The notes under the pieces are model-generated. The model did no database searches and was not told where the DNA came from. It saw only the letters and a program-made list of their open reading frames with translations. Shown piece by piece: positions 32,213 to 41,625 of a stretch of 47,633 bases of DNA. Source of the DNA: Lactobacillus sp. MRS-253-APC-2B (GTDB lineage: Bacteria; Bacillota; Bacilli; Lactobacillales; Lactobacillaceae); contig NZ_JABAFO010000014.1 of assembly GCF_012843675.1 (NCBI RefSeq), positions 1-47,633 on the forward strand, read 5' to 3'. A program made the translations under genes and the position numbers. Each line of letters starts with the position of its first letter. Position 1 is the stretch's first letter.

Positions 32213-33193
32213 TTATTCTTGATCCAATAAGACTGTTCCTGGTCCAGGCTGGGACACGATCAGATTGTCGGCGCCGAACAGTGGGGACAGGGCAGCTTGA
32301 ATTTTATTACGGTCAGCCCGATCGTAAATGACTTTCACGTTCGGACCCGCATCCATCGTATAATAACAGTTTGTACCATTGGCGCGCAAGTCATCAACTA
32401 CATGCATAGCCTTGAGCGTTGCATCATTGAAGTATGTAAAACCAGGATCAGCTGCCAGATTCAATGCATGCATGCGCAGCGCGTTGGTTTGAGCAATATG
32501 GCCAATCTCATTGATGTCGTGCTTGTCAATGGCTTGCTTGATCTTTTGCATATCAGCTGCCACGACTTCTCGCCAGGCTGGATAGTAAGGGGAGGTTTCA
32601 ACGACATGCTGCATGCCCAGCGTGCTGGAAACCTTTTTTTGCTCGGTATTTAATAAGATTGCCATCATTTCAATTGGAAAATCAACTTCTTCCATGATGG
32701 GCTCTGCATATGAGGTCAGATCATCGATGCCGCGATGCCATTCAACCAGTCCTCCAAAAATTGAGCGCGTGGCTGAGCCAGATCCGCGCCGGGCCAGCCG
32801 TGACAGATCACGGCGCGACATGTTTAAACCAGCAGCAGTACTGGCGGCCGTGGCCAAGGCAGCAAAGGCTGAAGCTGAACTGGCCAGACCGGCTGCCATA
32901 GGAACATGGTTTTCTGATTCGACACGCGCTGCCAGATCGATATGACTCATTTTTCGAACCAGGTCCAAGACTTTTTGTACTTTTTTAAGTCCTTTGCCAT
33001 TAATACCTTGACCATCAATGATCAGCTCATCGTGGTCCAGACGATTGGAAAATTCAACTCTTGTATCGGCATAAAATTCGCTCAGGGTCAATGAGAGACT
33101 GTCGGTTTGCGGCAGCATCAGCTCACTATCGCGTTTTCCCCAGTATTTGACCAATGCGATGTTGGTATGCGCACGGGCAGTGGCACTTGTCAT
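32213..33193 (-). CDS. mvaD: Diphosphomevalonate decarboxylase
   Basis: Predicted 326-residue GHMP-family enzyme that makes isopentenyl diphosphate from mevalonate diphosphate with ATP. ARAHTNIALVKYWGKRDSEL is the family's amino motif, HVPMAAGLASSASAFAALAT is the ATP loop, and SGSATRSIFGGLVEWHRG is the conserved active-site segment. TMDAGPNVKVI is near the end. It overlaps mvk by 4 bases (ATGA). Confidence 0.95.
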   Translation of the reverse strand: MTSATARAHTNIALVKYWGKRDSELMLPQTDSLSLTLSEFYADTRVEFSNRLDHDELIIDGQGINGKGLKKVQKVLDLVRKMSHIDLAARVESENHVPMAAGLASSASAFAALATAASTAAGLNMSRRDLSRLARRGSGSATRSIFGGLVEWHRGIDDLTSYAEPIMEEVDFPIEMMAILLNTEQKKVSSTLGMQHVVETSPYYPAWREVVAADMQKIKQAIDKHDINEIGHIAQTNALRMHALNLAADPGFTYFNDATLKAMHVVDDLRANGTNCYYTMDAGPNVKVIYDRADRNKIQAALSPLFGADNLIVSQPGPGTVLLDQE

Positions 33194-34179
33194 TCTTCAT
33201 CCCCCTTTGCCAGTGGCTGAATCCAGGTTGCAACGGCGCCATGATCCTTTAGAATCCCGGCCAGCCTGCGCGCACCCAGGGCAGTTTTGGTTAGAGCAAA
33301 CATACAGCCACCACGACCACCACCAGTGAGTTTAGCACCAAGAGCACCGTTTTGCCGCGCGATGCGAATCAGATGGTCAAGCGACTCATCGCTGACGTTG
33401 AGCTCAGAAAGTTCATCTTGAGCCAGGTTCAAGACTCTTCCCAGTTCATCGGCATCATCTCTGCTTAGCAGCTGCTGAGTACGTTTTGTCAACTGTCCCA
33501 GGTGTTCTAAGCGATTCTGCGTCGTCTGCGGTTCGGTAGCCAGCAATTCTCTGACCGCCATAATGGCTTCTTTGGTGGCACCTTTGACACCAGTATCGGC
33601 AATGACCATCGTAGCATGCAAGTTGAGCTCAATTGGCTGGCCGGGCTGTCCCTTGACAAAATAGATTGGCTGATCAGAGCTGGTCGTAGCCGCATCCAAA
33701 CCGCTGGGACTGCGATGGGTGATCTGTTCTTCAACATCAGCCAGTTTCAGTAACGTCTGACGATCCAATGGTACCTCGTATAAATCAAAAAAGGCCCGTA
33801 CGATGGCAATGGCAGTGGCGGCCGAAGATCCCATGCCGCGTTCACTTGGCAGCATGCTCTCGATCTCCAGAGTCCAGCCATCGTCTTGACCATCGAAACG
33901 TTCCATCAGGGTGCTGATTAATTTTTGAATGCCTGCCATGGATTCGGGCAGACTGGTTAAATTTCCTTGGGCCCAACTGCTTTTGACAACATGACTTGAT
34001 GTTGTTGCATCAGCAGTGAGCGTTGCCTTAAGTTGGACGTTGGGCAGTGGCAGTGCGATTGCCGGCTGACCATAGACAACGCTGTGTTCGCCAATCAAGA
34101 TGATCTTGGCGTGACTTTCCCCAATACCTTGCTGTTTCAATCTGAAACCTACTTTCTTCAAAAATGTTTCTCTATCCAT
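33190..34179 (-). CDS. mvk: Mevalonate kinase
   Basis: Predicted 329-residue GHMP kinase, the first gene of the operon. SHAKIILIGEHSVVYGQPAI is the substrate motif, LPSERGMGSSAATAIAIVRA is the ATP loop, and GAKLTGGGRGGCMFAL is the late loop. The HMG-CoA synthase and reductase genes are not in the window. Only a weak AGG box precedes the ATG; about 20 residues precede the conserved domain, which is normal in lactobacilli. Confidence 0.94.
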   Translation of the reverse strand: MDRETFLKKVGFRLKQQGIGESHAKIILIGEHSVVYGQPAIALPLPNVQLKATLTADATTSSHVVKSSWAQGNLTSLPESMAGIQKLISTLMERFDGQDDGWTLEIESMLPSERGMGSSAATAIAIVRAFFDLYEVPLDRQTLLKLADVEEQITHRSPSGLDAATTSSDQPIYFVKGQPGQPIELNLHATMVIADTGVKGATKEAIMAVRELLATEPQTTQNRLEHLGQLTKRTQQLLSRDDADELGRVLNLAQDELSELNVSDESLDHLIRIARQNGALGAKLTGGGRGGCMFALTKTALGARRLAGILKDHGAVATWIQPLAKGDEE

Positions 34180-34210
34180 CTTAACCTAATCTAGGGATGG
34201 CTGAAAGAAT

Positions 34211-34239
34211 TTTATATTTTCTTAAACATAATCTGGCAA
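34211..34239 (-). promoter_or_regulatory. Mevalonate operon promoter
   Basis: On the minus strand TTGCCA (34234-34239), a 17-bp spacer and TATAAA (34211-34216). A second TTGCCA-N17-TAAAAT lies about 30 bp upstream, so there may be two starts. Confidence 0.55.
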
Positions 34240-34363
34240 AAACGTTAATAATTTTAGACTTCTTACGAATTTTTGGCAATGATTCAAACATGCGACAATG
34301 GTCAAGATGACAAATGAATAGTATTATGGTGGTGAGAAATATAACGAAGCACGGTGAAGACAA

Positions 34364-37207
34364 GTGAAAAAACAGTCAAACACGCGCGAGCCGATCTATT
34401 CGGTCGTTGACTTGGAAACTACCGGTACCAGTGTCAAGCATGGCGATCGGATTATCCAGATTGGCTGCGTGCTGGTTCAGGCAGGCCAGATTATCAATCA
34501 GTTTGAAACCAAAATCAATCCACGAACCAAGATTCCCCACACCATCGAACAGCTGACGGGGATTACCAATGCCGACGTGCACGATGCACCGTGGTTTGAT
34601 GACGTAGCAGATACGTTGGAGAGCCTGCTGAGCGATACGATTTTTGTCGCGCATAACGTCAATTTTGATTTTCCGTTTTTAAATGCCGAATTTGAGCGTG
34701 CCGGGCATCATGCTTTGGCAATCCCGGCTATTGATACGGTGACGCTGGCTCAGATTCTGCTGCCGACTGCCAAAAGCTTTCGGCTGCGCGATTTGAGTAC
34801 CTATCTTGAGATTGAACACGATCAGCCGCACAGTGCCGCTAGCGATGCCGAGGCTACGGCAGTGCTTTTGATCGATCTTTTGAAAAAGGCTCATAAGCTG
34901 CCAACCTTGACCTTAAACAGTTTGGTTAAAATGAAGCTGCAATTGCCAAAGCAGACTGCAATGATTTTTGACCAAGAGCTGGAAAAAAGGCGTCACCATC
35001 CTCAACCACTCAGCAGCGATCTATACGTTGCCAACGGCTTGGTGCTTCATAAATCACGGCCGGCAGCAACGCCATTGGCACGAGACAAGAATAGCTACCC
35101 GGTAACCAAAAAGGCCAAAGAGAAAATGTTTGGCAATCATCTGCAGTTTCGGGTTGCCCAGTCCAAGATGATGAACAGCATCTATAATCATTATGCTCAC
35201 GACTCGCAAAAGCCGATGATCATCGAGGCTGGTACTGGGGTAGGGAAGACTTTAGGGTATCTATTGCCGATGGTCTATCAGGCTTATCCGGATCGGCAGG
35301 TAGTTGTTTCAACGGCAACCAATCTCCAGCTGCAGCAGATTACACAAAAGTCAATGCCCCAGCTTAATGCAATTTTGCCATTTACGGTTGCCAGCGTGGT
35401 CGTAAAAGGCAACGATCATTATCTGGACCTGGCTAAGTTTGCCCATTCGCTGAGTATTGTTGAGGACTCCAAACTCGTTCAGTTGCTTAAGGCTCGGATT
35501 TTAGTATGGCTTTTGCAGACAACCAGTGGCGATATGGATGAATTGAACTTAAATGCGCAGCAGTCGCCTTATTTTACAGAGATTCGCCATCATGGGCTGA
35601 GAACCTTGAATCCGGATAATCCGTTCATTAAAGATGATTTTTTGGTACGACGCAACCGCCAGCTGCAGCATGCAACGGTTATAATTACCAACCATGCCTA
35701 TTTAGCCGCCCATGCAGCCGAGTTCAGCCAAGGAACGCTGCAGCCATATCTAGTGGTTGACGAGGCCCAGCATCTGAGCAGCAGCATCTTGAAAAAGGCA
35801 CGGCAAACCGTGGACTTTCAGCGTTTAACAACGGCAGCGCATGTTTTGGAAAGCCTGGTTAAAGAGGGCAGCGATCGTAATTTGATTGATGTTTTTGCAC
35901 AATTGCCATTGGGCAGCTATAACGTTGAGCTGCTTCAAGGTGATCTGCAGCAGCTTGATCAATCAATTCTGGACTTCCAAGAGGCACTCTATCGCAGTTT
36001 TATGATGAACTCTGTTGGTGAGGATGATCAAATCATCGAGCAGGTTATCAGCAATGAGCGACTGTATGCGCTTTTGGATGCAGCTGGTCCGGTTATGATG
36101 AATCTTGAGCAGGCATTGGCCAGCGTGCAGCTGCATTTCTCGGCGCTTGCCCATCTTTTTGACTCGCGCAGTGACAGTTGGCTGGTCAGTGATCGTTATT
36201 TGATGAGTCAGTTTGCCACGCAGTTAGCTGCCTTAAATGTAGCTGATGAGGTGCTGCATGAATACGTGCGGGTACTGGATCAAAACAGCACGGCAGCCGT
36301 TTTCTGGTTGACGGTGCAACAGTCGCATGAGCGCAGCACGATGAAACTCAGTGGCGGACTTTTAAGCGCCAGTCACTATTTAAGCGAGCAGGTTTATCCA
36401 TACTTTCAGCCAGCATTGTTTGTTGGGGCAACGCTGTTTACGTCCAAGCGTTCCAATTATCTATATCAGCAGCTGGATCTGAATCGTGATGACGTTAAGG
36501 TCAAGCACTTCAAGTCGCCGTTCAACTATCAGCAAAACAGCCGGCTGTTGATTGCCAAGGATGCGCCAATGCCTGCCGATGCCGATAACAGCGAATATAT
36601 TCATTATCTTAGCCAGACCATCTACCGCTTGGCCAATGAGACTCAGTGCCAGACCATGATCCTGTTTAATTCACTGGTAACGGTCGAACAAGTCTACAGT
36701 CAGCTGCGCAGCACGGATCTGTTTAATCAGCGCGACATTTTGGCCCAAGGGATTACCGGCAATCGCGAAAAGCTCTTGAAACAATTTGCCACTGGTGAAA
36801 ATTCGGTCTTGTTGGGAGCAGCCAGTTTTTGGGAAGGAATTGACTTGCCAAATAGTCAGCTGCAGCTTTTGATTATTACCAGATTGCCGTTTGATTCGCC
36901 TCAAGAAATCCTTAATCGTGCCCAAAGCAGTCTTCTTAAGGAAAAAGGCATCAACCCGTTCTATCACTTGGAGCTGCCCAAGGCGACGATGCGGATGCGC
37001 CAAGGAATCGGTCGGCTGCTACGGACGCCGGATGACTATGGCGTGGCCGTCGTCTTGGATCCACGCTTGAGTGAGCGGCGCTATGGCAAGACGATTCTGC
37101 ATGCATTGCCAGAGATGATGCCCGTAGCTGAGATTGAGACCGCTGCAGTGATCGAAGAAACAAAAAAATTCTTAAAAAACCATGAACGAGCCACGCAGCG
37201 CCAATAG
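34364..37207 (+). CDS. dinG: DinG-family helicase with DnaQ-like 3'-5' exonuclease domain
   Basis: Predicted 947-residue protein. Residues 8-180 form a DEDD exonuclease (VVDLETTG, HNVNFDFPFL, and DAEATA near the end of the domain). After a linker lies an XPD-like helicase: Walker A GTGVGKTLGYLLP, DEAH-type VVDEAQHLS, and the later QGIGRLLRTPDD. No Fe-S cysteine cluster is evident. This is the usual Firmicutes architecture, and the gene order with ypmB, asnS and dnaD is that of Bacillus. It starts with GTG. Predicted role: DNA repair or R-loop removal. Confidence 0.9.
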   Translation: MKKQSNTREPIYSVVDLETTGTSVKHGDRIIQIGCVLVQAGQIINQFETKINPRTKIPHTIEQLTGITNADVHDAPWFDDVADTLESLLSDTIFVAHNVNFDFPFLNAEFERAGHHALAIPAIDTVTLAQILLPTAKSFRLRDLSTYLEIEHDQPHSAASDAEATAVLLIDLLKKAHKLPTLTLNSLVKMKLQLPKQTAMIFDQELEKRRHHPQPLSSDLYVANGLVLHKSRPAATPLARDKNSYPVTKKAKEKMFGNHLQFRVAQSKMMNSIYNHYAHDSQKPMIIEAGTGVGKTLGYLLPMVYQAYPDRQVVVSTATNLQLQQITQKSMPQLNAILPFTVASVVVKGNDHYLDLAKFAHSLSIVEDSKLVQLLKARILVWLLQTTSGDMDELNLNAQQSPYFTEIRHHGLRTLNPDNPFIKDDFLVRRNRQLQHATVIITNHAYLAAHAAEFSQGTLQPYLVVDEAQHLSSSILKKARQTVDFQRLTTAAHVLESLVKEGSDRNLIDVFAQLPLGSYNVELLQGDLQQLDQSILDFQEALYRSFMMNSVGEDDQIIEQVISNERLYALLDAAGPVMMNLEQALASVQLHFSALAHLFDSRSDSWLVSDRYLMSQFATQLAALNVADEVLHEYVRVLDQNSTAAVFWLTVQQSHERSTMKLSGGLLSASHYLSEQVYPYFQPALFVGATLFTSKRSNYLYQQLDLNRDDVKVKHFKSPFNYQQNSRLLIAKDAPMPADADNSEYIHYLSQTIYRLANETQCQTMILFNSLVTVEQVYSQLRSTDLFNQRDILAQGITGNREKLLKQFATGENSVLLGAASFWEGIDLPNSQLQLLIITRLPFDSPQEILNRAQSSLLKEKGINPFYHLELPKATMRMRQGIGRLLRTPDDYGVAVVLDPRLSERRYGKTILHALPEMMPVAEIETAAVIEETKKFLKNHERATQRQ

Positions 37208-37258
37208 ATTTTGTTATAATGCAAGAGATACTGAATTGAATTAGGAAGGAAGGCCGCT

Positions 37259-37777
37259 ATGCAAAGTCGCCGCGAGGTACAAAGAGAACGCAGTCGTGGA
37301 GCATCGAAGCGGGTGATTCGTGATCTGCTGATTCTGATTATCCTAATTTTTTTGGTTGGCTGGAGCATCTATGCTGTCGGTAATCATCCCAAGGCTGAGG
37401 CGGAAAGGCAGGCAACCTCAATTGCCAAGCGCTATGCCAATTTAAAGACCCGGACCGGTTTTTACATCTACAATCGCGAGAATACCTATTACACGGTTGC
37501 GGGCAAAAACAACAAGGGCCAAAAGATTTTGGTCATCGTGCCGCAGAAAAACGGCTCAGTACGGATCGTCAAGCAAAGCACGGGATTAACCGAACAGCAG
37601 GCACTTGCCCAGGTTAAGAGCAATGAGCATCCTAAAAAAGTGCTCAAGGCCGTACCGGGGATCTTTAACGACAAGGTAGTCTGGGAAGTTACCTACCTTA
37701 ATCAAAAGGGTAATCTCTGCTATGACCTGATCAACTTTAAGACGGGCAGCTTTGTGCAACAGATCAACAATTTATAG
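37259..37777 (+). CDS. TseB/YpmB-like membrane-anchored protein
   Basis: Predicted 172-residue protein. A basic amino end is followed by one membrane segment (residues 24-42, LLILIILIFLVGWSIYAVG). The outside part is a small PepSY/DUF5590-like domain (NRENTYYTVAGKNNKG, TEQQALAQV). In B. subtilis the gene in this place, ypmB/tseB, encodes a cell-wall elongation factor linked to PBP2A. AGGAAGGAAGG precedes the ATG. Confidence 0.8.
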   Translation: MQSRREVQRERSRGASKRVIRDLLILIILIFLVGWSIYAVGNHPKAEAERQATSIAKRYANLKTRTGFYIYNRENTYYTVAGKNNKGQKILVIVPQKNGSVRIVKQSTGLTEQQALAQVKSNEHPKKVLKAVPGIFNDKVVWEVTYLNQKGNLCYDLINFKTGSFVQQINNL

Positions 37778-37801
37778 TTACATTGTTTGGAGGAATTTTT
37801 T

Positions 37802-39100
37802 GTGGAAATCATCAACATTATTGATGCACCAAAACACGTCAATGAACGCGTAAAAATCGGTGTCTGGCTGACTGACAAGCGTTCCAGTGGTAAGATCGCT
37901 TTTCTGCAGCTGCGTGACGGGACGGCATTTTTCCAAGGCATTTTGCGGAAAAACGACGTAACGCCAGAAGTATTTGACATGGCCCGTCATGAGCTGCGCC
38001 AAGAAAGCAGCTTCTGGGTTACGGGTGAGATTCATGAGGATGCCCGTTCCAAGTTTGGCTACGAGATCCAAATCGAAGACATCGAACTGATTGGTCAAAG
38101 CGTTGACTATCCAATCGGCAACAAGGAACACGGGGTTGACTTTTTGTTTGACCACCGTCACCTGTGGCTGCGCTCCAGCAAGCCTCATGCATTGATGCGG
38201 ATTCGTGACCGTGTGATTCGCGCCAACTACGAATTCTTCGGTGAACATGGCTTTACCAAGATCGATGCCCCAATTCTGACGGCCAATGCTCCAGAAGGTA
38301 CGACCGATTTGTTTAAGACCAAGTACTTTGATCGTGACGCTTATCTTTCCCAATCTGGTCAGCTTTATGAAGAAGCCGGCGCACTGGCATTTGACAAGGT
38401 CTACAGTTTTGGTCCGGTCTTCCGTGCCGAAAAGTCCAAGACGCGCCGTCACCTGATCGAATTTTGGATGATTGAACCAGAAATGGCCTTTATGCATCAA
38501 GAAGAAAGTCTGCAGCTGCAAGAAGAATACGTTGCCTACCTGATCAAGGCCGTAATCAAGGACTGCAGCCGCGAACTTGAAGTCGTTGGTCGTGACCCTA
38601 AGACGCTGGAACCATTTACGCAGACGCCATACCCACGCATCAGCTATGATGAAGCAATCAAGCTTTTGCAAGACGCCGGCATGGACGTTAAGTGGGGCGA
38701 TGACTTTGGTTCCCCAGAAGAAACTTACTTGGCCAACCACTTCAGCAAGCCGGTCTTTGTTTTGAACTATCCTAAGTCAATCAAGCCATTCTACATGAAG
38801 GGCCACCCAACGCGTGACGACGTTTATGTCTGTGCCGACTTGCTGGCTCCAGAAGGCTATGGTGAGATTATCGGGGGATCGGAACGTGAAACCAACTATG
38901 ACACGCTGGTTGAGTCAGCTAAAGAAGCAGGCCTAAACATTGACGACTATCAATGGTACTTTGACCTGCGCAAATACGGTACGGTGCCACACAGCGGCTT
39001 TGGTCTGGGTCTGGAACGTTTCTTGACCTGGATCTGCCTGCAAGAACACCTGCGCGAGGTTATCCCATTCCCTCGTCTGCTGAACCGGATCTACCCATAG
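37802..39100 (+). CDS. asnS: Asparaginyl-tRNA synthetase
   Basis: Predicted 432-residue class IIb synthetase. An OB-fold anticodon-binding domain (about 15-105) is followed by the catalytic core: motif 2 [20 protein letters not shown] and motif 3 [17 protein letters not shown], a segment that helps distinguish AsnRS from AspRS, is present. The GTG at 37802 is chosen, with GGAGG 8 bases upstream. No T-box leader is seen. Confidence 0.95.
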   Translation: MEIINIIDAPKHVNERVKIGVWLTDKRSSGKIAFLQLRDGTAFFQGILRKNDVTPEVFDMARHELRQESSFWVTGEIHEDARSKFGYEIQIEDIELIGQSVDYPIGNKEHGVDFLFDHRHLWLRSSKPHALMRIRDRVIRANYEFFGEHGFTKIDAPILTANAPEGTTDLFKTKYFDRDAYLSQSGQLYEEAGALAFDKVYSFGPVFRAEKSKTRRHLIEFWMIEPEMAFMHQEESLQLQEEYVAYLIKAVIKDCSRELEVVGRDPKTLEPFTQTPYPRISYDEAIKLLQDAGMDVKWGDDFGSPEETYLANHFSKPVFVLNYPKSIKPFYMKGHPTRDDVYVCADLLAPEGYGEIIGGSERETNYDTLVESAKEAGLNIDDYQWYFDLRKYGTVPHSGFGLGLERFLTWICLQEHLREVIPFPRLLNRIYP

Positions 39101-39122
39101 TCAGCAGATAAACCAAACAATA

Positions 39123-39156
39123 AAAGATCGATGGCAGTTTGGTCATCGATCTTTTT
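39123..39156 (+). terminator. asnS terminator
   Basis: AAAGATCGATG pairs with CATCGATCTTT over a 10-base loop, followed by TTGATTT. Confidence 0.85.
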
Positions 39157-39277
39157 GATTTAGTGGTTTTTAGGGTAGGCGCTTGAAAAACAATTTGGTG
39201 TCACAAATTTGAGACTTGTACAACCGGCTTTGATTATTCTAAAATGGTTCATGCACGAATAAAAAAGGGGGATGCTT

Positions 39278-39979
39278 ATGGCAGCGCAGGATTTTTTGTT
39301 TTCCTATCTGCAGGCCGGCGAAACGTCAATCAGCAATCTTTTGCTTCATCACTACCGCGAGATTGGAATGACCAGTGGCGAGCTGCTGGTTTATCTGGAA
39401 CTAAAGTCCTACATTGATCGGGGTATTGAAAATCCAAGCATCACCTGGATTGCGGAAAATCTGCAGACCGATGAGCGCATCGTTTATGAACAGATTCACC
39501 AGATGACTGAACATCAATTGCTGGTCCAGCGAATGAAGCGGGATGAAGAAGGCAAGGAAACGGCCTATTATGACTTTTCGCCGATGATCAATCGCCTGGT
39601 TGGTCGCGATGGGCAGATCAAGTCGCAGCAGACGACGGTTAAAAAAGCTACGGCACGTGAAAAGCTGTTTAAAGAGATTGAAAGTGAGTTTGGCCGCCCG
39701 CTGACGCCAATGGAGATTACCTATGTTAATGACTGGCTGGATAAGGATCACTATGATCTTGAAATGGTACGACTGGCGCTTAAAGAAGCAGTCGTCAACG
39801 GCTCTTTGCGATTCCGCTACATGGACTCGATTCTGCTGAACTGGCGTAAAAATAATCTCAAGACGCCTCAAGAAGTTGAGCAGGATAAGCAACGCTACCA
39901 AAGTCGCCAGATCCAGCAAGGACATCAGTCAAAACGACCGATTCCCAATATTCCGATTTTTAAGCTGCCTGATGACTAG
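39278..39979 (+). CDS. dnaD: DnaD replication protein
   Basis: Predicted 233-residue protein. The amino domain (about 1-110) is a winged helix. The carboxyl domain has FGRPLTPMEITYVNDWLDKD and FRYMDSILLNWRKNN, the YxxxILxxW motif of DnaD/DnaB proteins that binds DNA. It helps load the helicase through DnaB-DnaI. The ATG at 39278 has AAAGGGGG 7 bases upstream, better than 39272. Confidence 0.93.
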   Translation: MAAQDFLFSYLQAGETSISNLLLHHYREIGMTSGELLVYLELKSYIDRGIENPSITWIAENLQTDERIVYEQIHQMTEHQLLVQRMKRDEEGKETAYYDFSPMINRLVGRDGQIKSQQTTVKKATAREKLFKEIESEFGRPLTPMEITYVNDWLDKDHYDLEMVRLALKEAVVNGSLRFRYMDSILLNWRKNNLKTPQEVEQDKQRYQSRQIQQGHQSKRPIPNIPIFKLPDD

Positions 39980-40054
39980 ACCAAATCCCCAAAAACATGT
40001 CAAAAAATCAAATCGGCACCAATTTAGATATCTTAGAATTCTTGATTTTAATTA

Positions 40055-40381
40055 TGCCTGTCCATCCCGTGACTTTAGTCATGGGATGGATAGGCATACT
40101 ATGATATAATACTTATAGATAGTAATTGACTTAGTAACTGCATCACTAAGAACCAAAGTGAGCGATTACAGCATTATAAGACTGACTATCTAACAACTAT
40201 TGAGATATATTGTCCCTATGGCAACCTGGGGACATAAAAGGCATTGGTAATTAGATGATCACTGCTCAAGCGACTGTGGCTGTTTGAGTAAATCGTCCGT
40301 ATCTATGCAAATTATGGTTCAGACACTCAATATTGGGGTGTCTGCTCACAAGCCATCTACTTTAGCCGATGGTGGTTGACA
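40055..40381 (+). mobile_element. Solitary IS200/IS605-type remnant (both end hairpins, no tnpA or tnpB)
   Basis: The left part has a long imperfect hairpin (40055-40096) with CCCGTGAC-TTTA-GTCATGGG at its tip. The right part has CAGACAC/GTGTCTG (40320-40344) and CCATC-tactttagcc-GATGG (40353-40372), ending GGTTGACA. TTTAG loops and a GTTGAC border are typical ends of IS200/IS605 elements, whose right end also encodes the omegaRNA. No transposase or TnpB frame is present in about 330 bp, so it resembles a palindrome-associated non-autonomous element. The assignment rests on recognised sequence pattern. Confidence 0.65.
40111..40381 (+). ncRNA. Possible omegaRNA-like transcript of the IS605-type remnant
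   Basis: An extended -10 (TGaTATAAT, TATAAT at 40105-40110) lies just before the stretch. Inside is a hairpin GTCCC...GGGAC (about 40211-40233), then the two right-end hairpins that form the TnpB-binding scaffold in known omegaRNAs. If made, the guide would be the bases following 40381. Expression and the exact 5' end are not known. Confidence 0.45.
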
Positions 40382-40470
40382 TACTTAAGTTTTGGCTAAG
40401 GACGCGCTTTTAGGCAATCAATCAAGGTATAATATCAGATGTAAATAATCAGAAAGGCGGTTTGCTAAAG

Positions 40471-41478
40471 ATGAACAAACCAATTAAAATGCTGGCCGGC
40501 TTGATGCTGGCAGTAACGCTTGCTGGTGTGGCCACGATGGCGGCTCCAGCAGTCGTATCCGCTGACACGACGACCGAGCAGTCAAGCTCGTCATCTTCTA
40601 CGGCAACGCACACCTTGAGTAATTCCTACGTGGTTTATGGTGCCGGTGCGCCTCAAAGCGTTTATGATCAGTTAAACTCTGTGATGGGTGTTGACTCATC
40701 ATTTAAAAAACTGACGGCCACGGCCAGCGACTATGCTAAATATATCGGCAATGGTACGACGACCGATGCCGCGATGATCAGTTCAGTGGCAATTGCACCA
40801 ACTGATCCGGGCAGTGGGGTCAAGGTCAATATTAAGAAATACGATGGCCAAAGCAATATTACCGAGGTTACGGCTCAGCAATACGCGATGGTTGCGCAAA
40901 TGGCTGGGGTAACCGACATTACGATTGTCGTTACTGCTAATCGGGCCGTCTCTGGTGAATCGGCTCTGACAGGGGTCTACAAGGCTTTTGAAGCTGATGG
41001 TCATCAATTAAACAGTCAAAATACGGCAGCTGCCAACTCCGTGCTGGATGCAACTCAGTCGGCCATTGATGCCAACAAGGATGATTCGTCTTATCCAGGC
41101 AAGCTGATGGCTGCAGTCGGTGATACATCCAAGCAGATTGCCCAGCAAAAACAAAGCAGTGGTGAGCTGGCAACCAAGGCTGATATTCAGGAAATGCTGA
41201 ACAAGGCACTGGAAAAACGGGGAATTGCCGATCAGACGACAACGACGCAGCAAGAAAAGATTGCCAGTGCGCTGGTCAACTTCCAAAACTCGCCAATCTC
41301 GTCAAGCAAGACCTACGTTACCAATGTTACCAACACGATCAACAACGTTAAGAACTCTACTGGCAACCTGATGAATAAGGCCAAGAACTGGGCCAACAGC
41401 AAGGCTGGTAAGGAAACAGTCAAAGAAGCCCAAAGCTGGATTGCCAAGTTTATCGATTGGGTTAAGAGCTTCTTTTAA
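40471..41478 (+). CDS. Secreted DUF1002-family protein
   Basis: Predicted 335-residue extracellular protein. Residues 1-31 form a signal peptide with a cleavage site after VVSA-D. A Ser/Thr-rich stretch follows, then the DUF1002 domain (YVVYGAGAPQSVYDQL, and AVSGESALTGVYKAFEADGH near residue 160). The carboxyl end is an amphipathic region ending FIDWVKSFF. The function of DUF1002 is unknown; the genes are common in lactobacilli, streptococci and clostridia. The ATG at 40471 has AAAGGCGG upstream; TATAAT at about 40430 may be its -10. Confidence 0.88.
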   Translation: MNKPIKMLAGLMLAVTLAGVATMAAPAVVSADTTTEQSSSSSSTATHTLSNSYVVYGAGAPQSVYDQLNSVMGVDSSFKKLTATASDYAKYIGNGTTTDAAMISSVAIAPTDPGSGVKVNIKKYDGQSNITEVTAQQYAMVAQMAGVTDITIVVTANRAVSGESALTGVYKAFEADGHQLNSQNTAAANSVLDATQSAIDANKDDSSYPGKLMAAVGDTSKQIAQQKQSSGELATKADIQEMLNKALEKRGIADQTTTTQQEKIASALVNFQNSPISSSKTYVTNVTNTINNVKNSTGNLMNKAKNWANSKAGKETVKEAQSWIAKFIDWVKSFF

Positions 41479-41495
41479 ACTTAATAAAATTAAGC

Positions 41496-41530
41496 AAACC
41501 GTCCATGAAACTTTCATGAACGGTTTTTTT
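41496..41530 (+). terminator. Terminator of the DUF1002 gene
   Basis: AAACCGTCCATGAAA pairs with TTTCATGAACGGTTT (one mismatch) and continues in TTTT. Confidence 0.85.
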
Positions 41531-41625
41531 AAGCTGAAAAAAGCATTTTACCGGAAGAATTTATGCAAAAATGATAAAATATTTTTTATTGTGATTTGAA
41601 ATAATTAATAGATGGGATCTTTATT

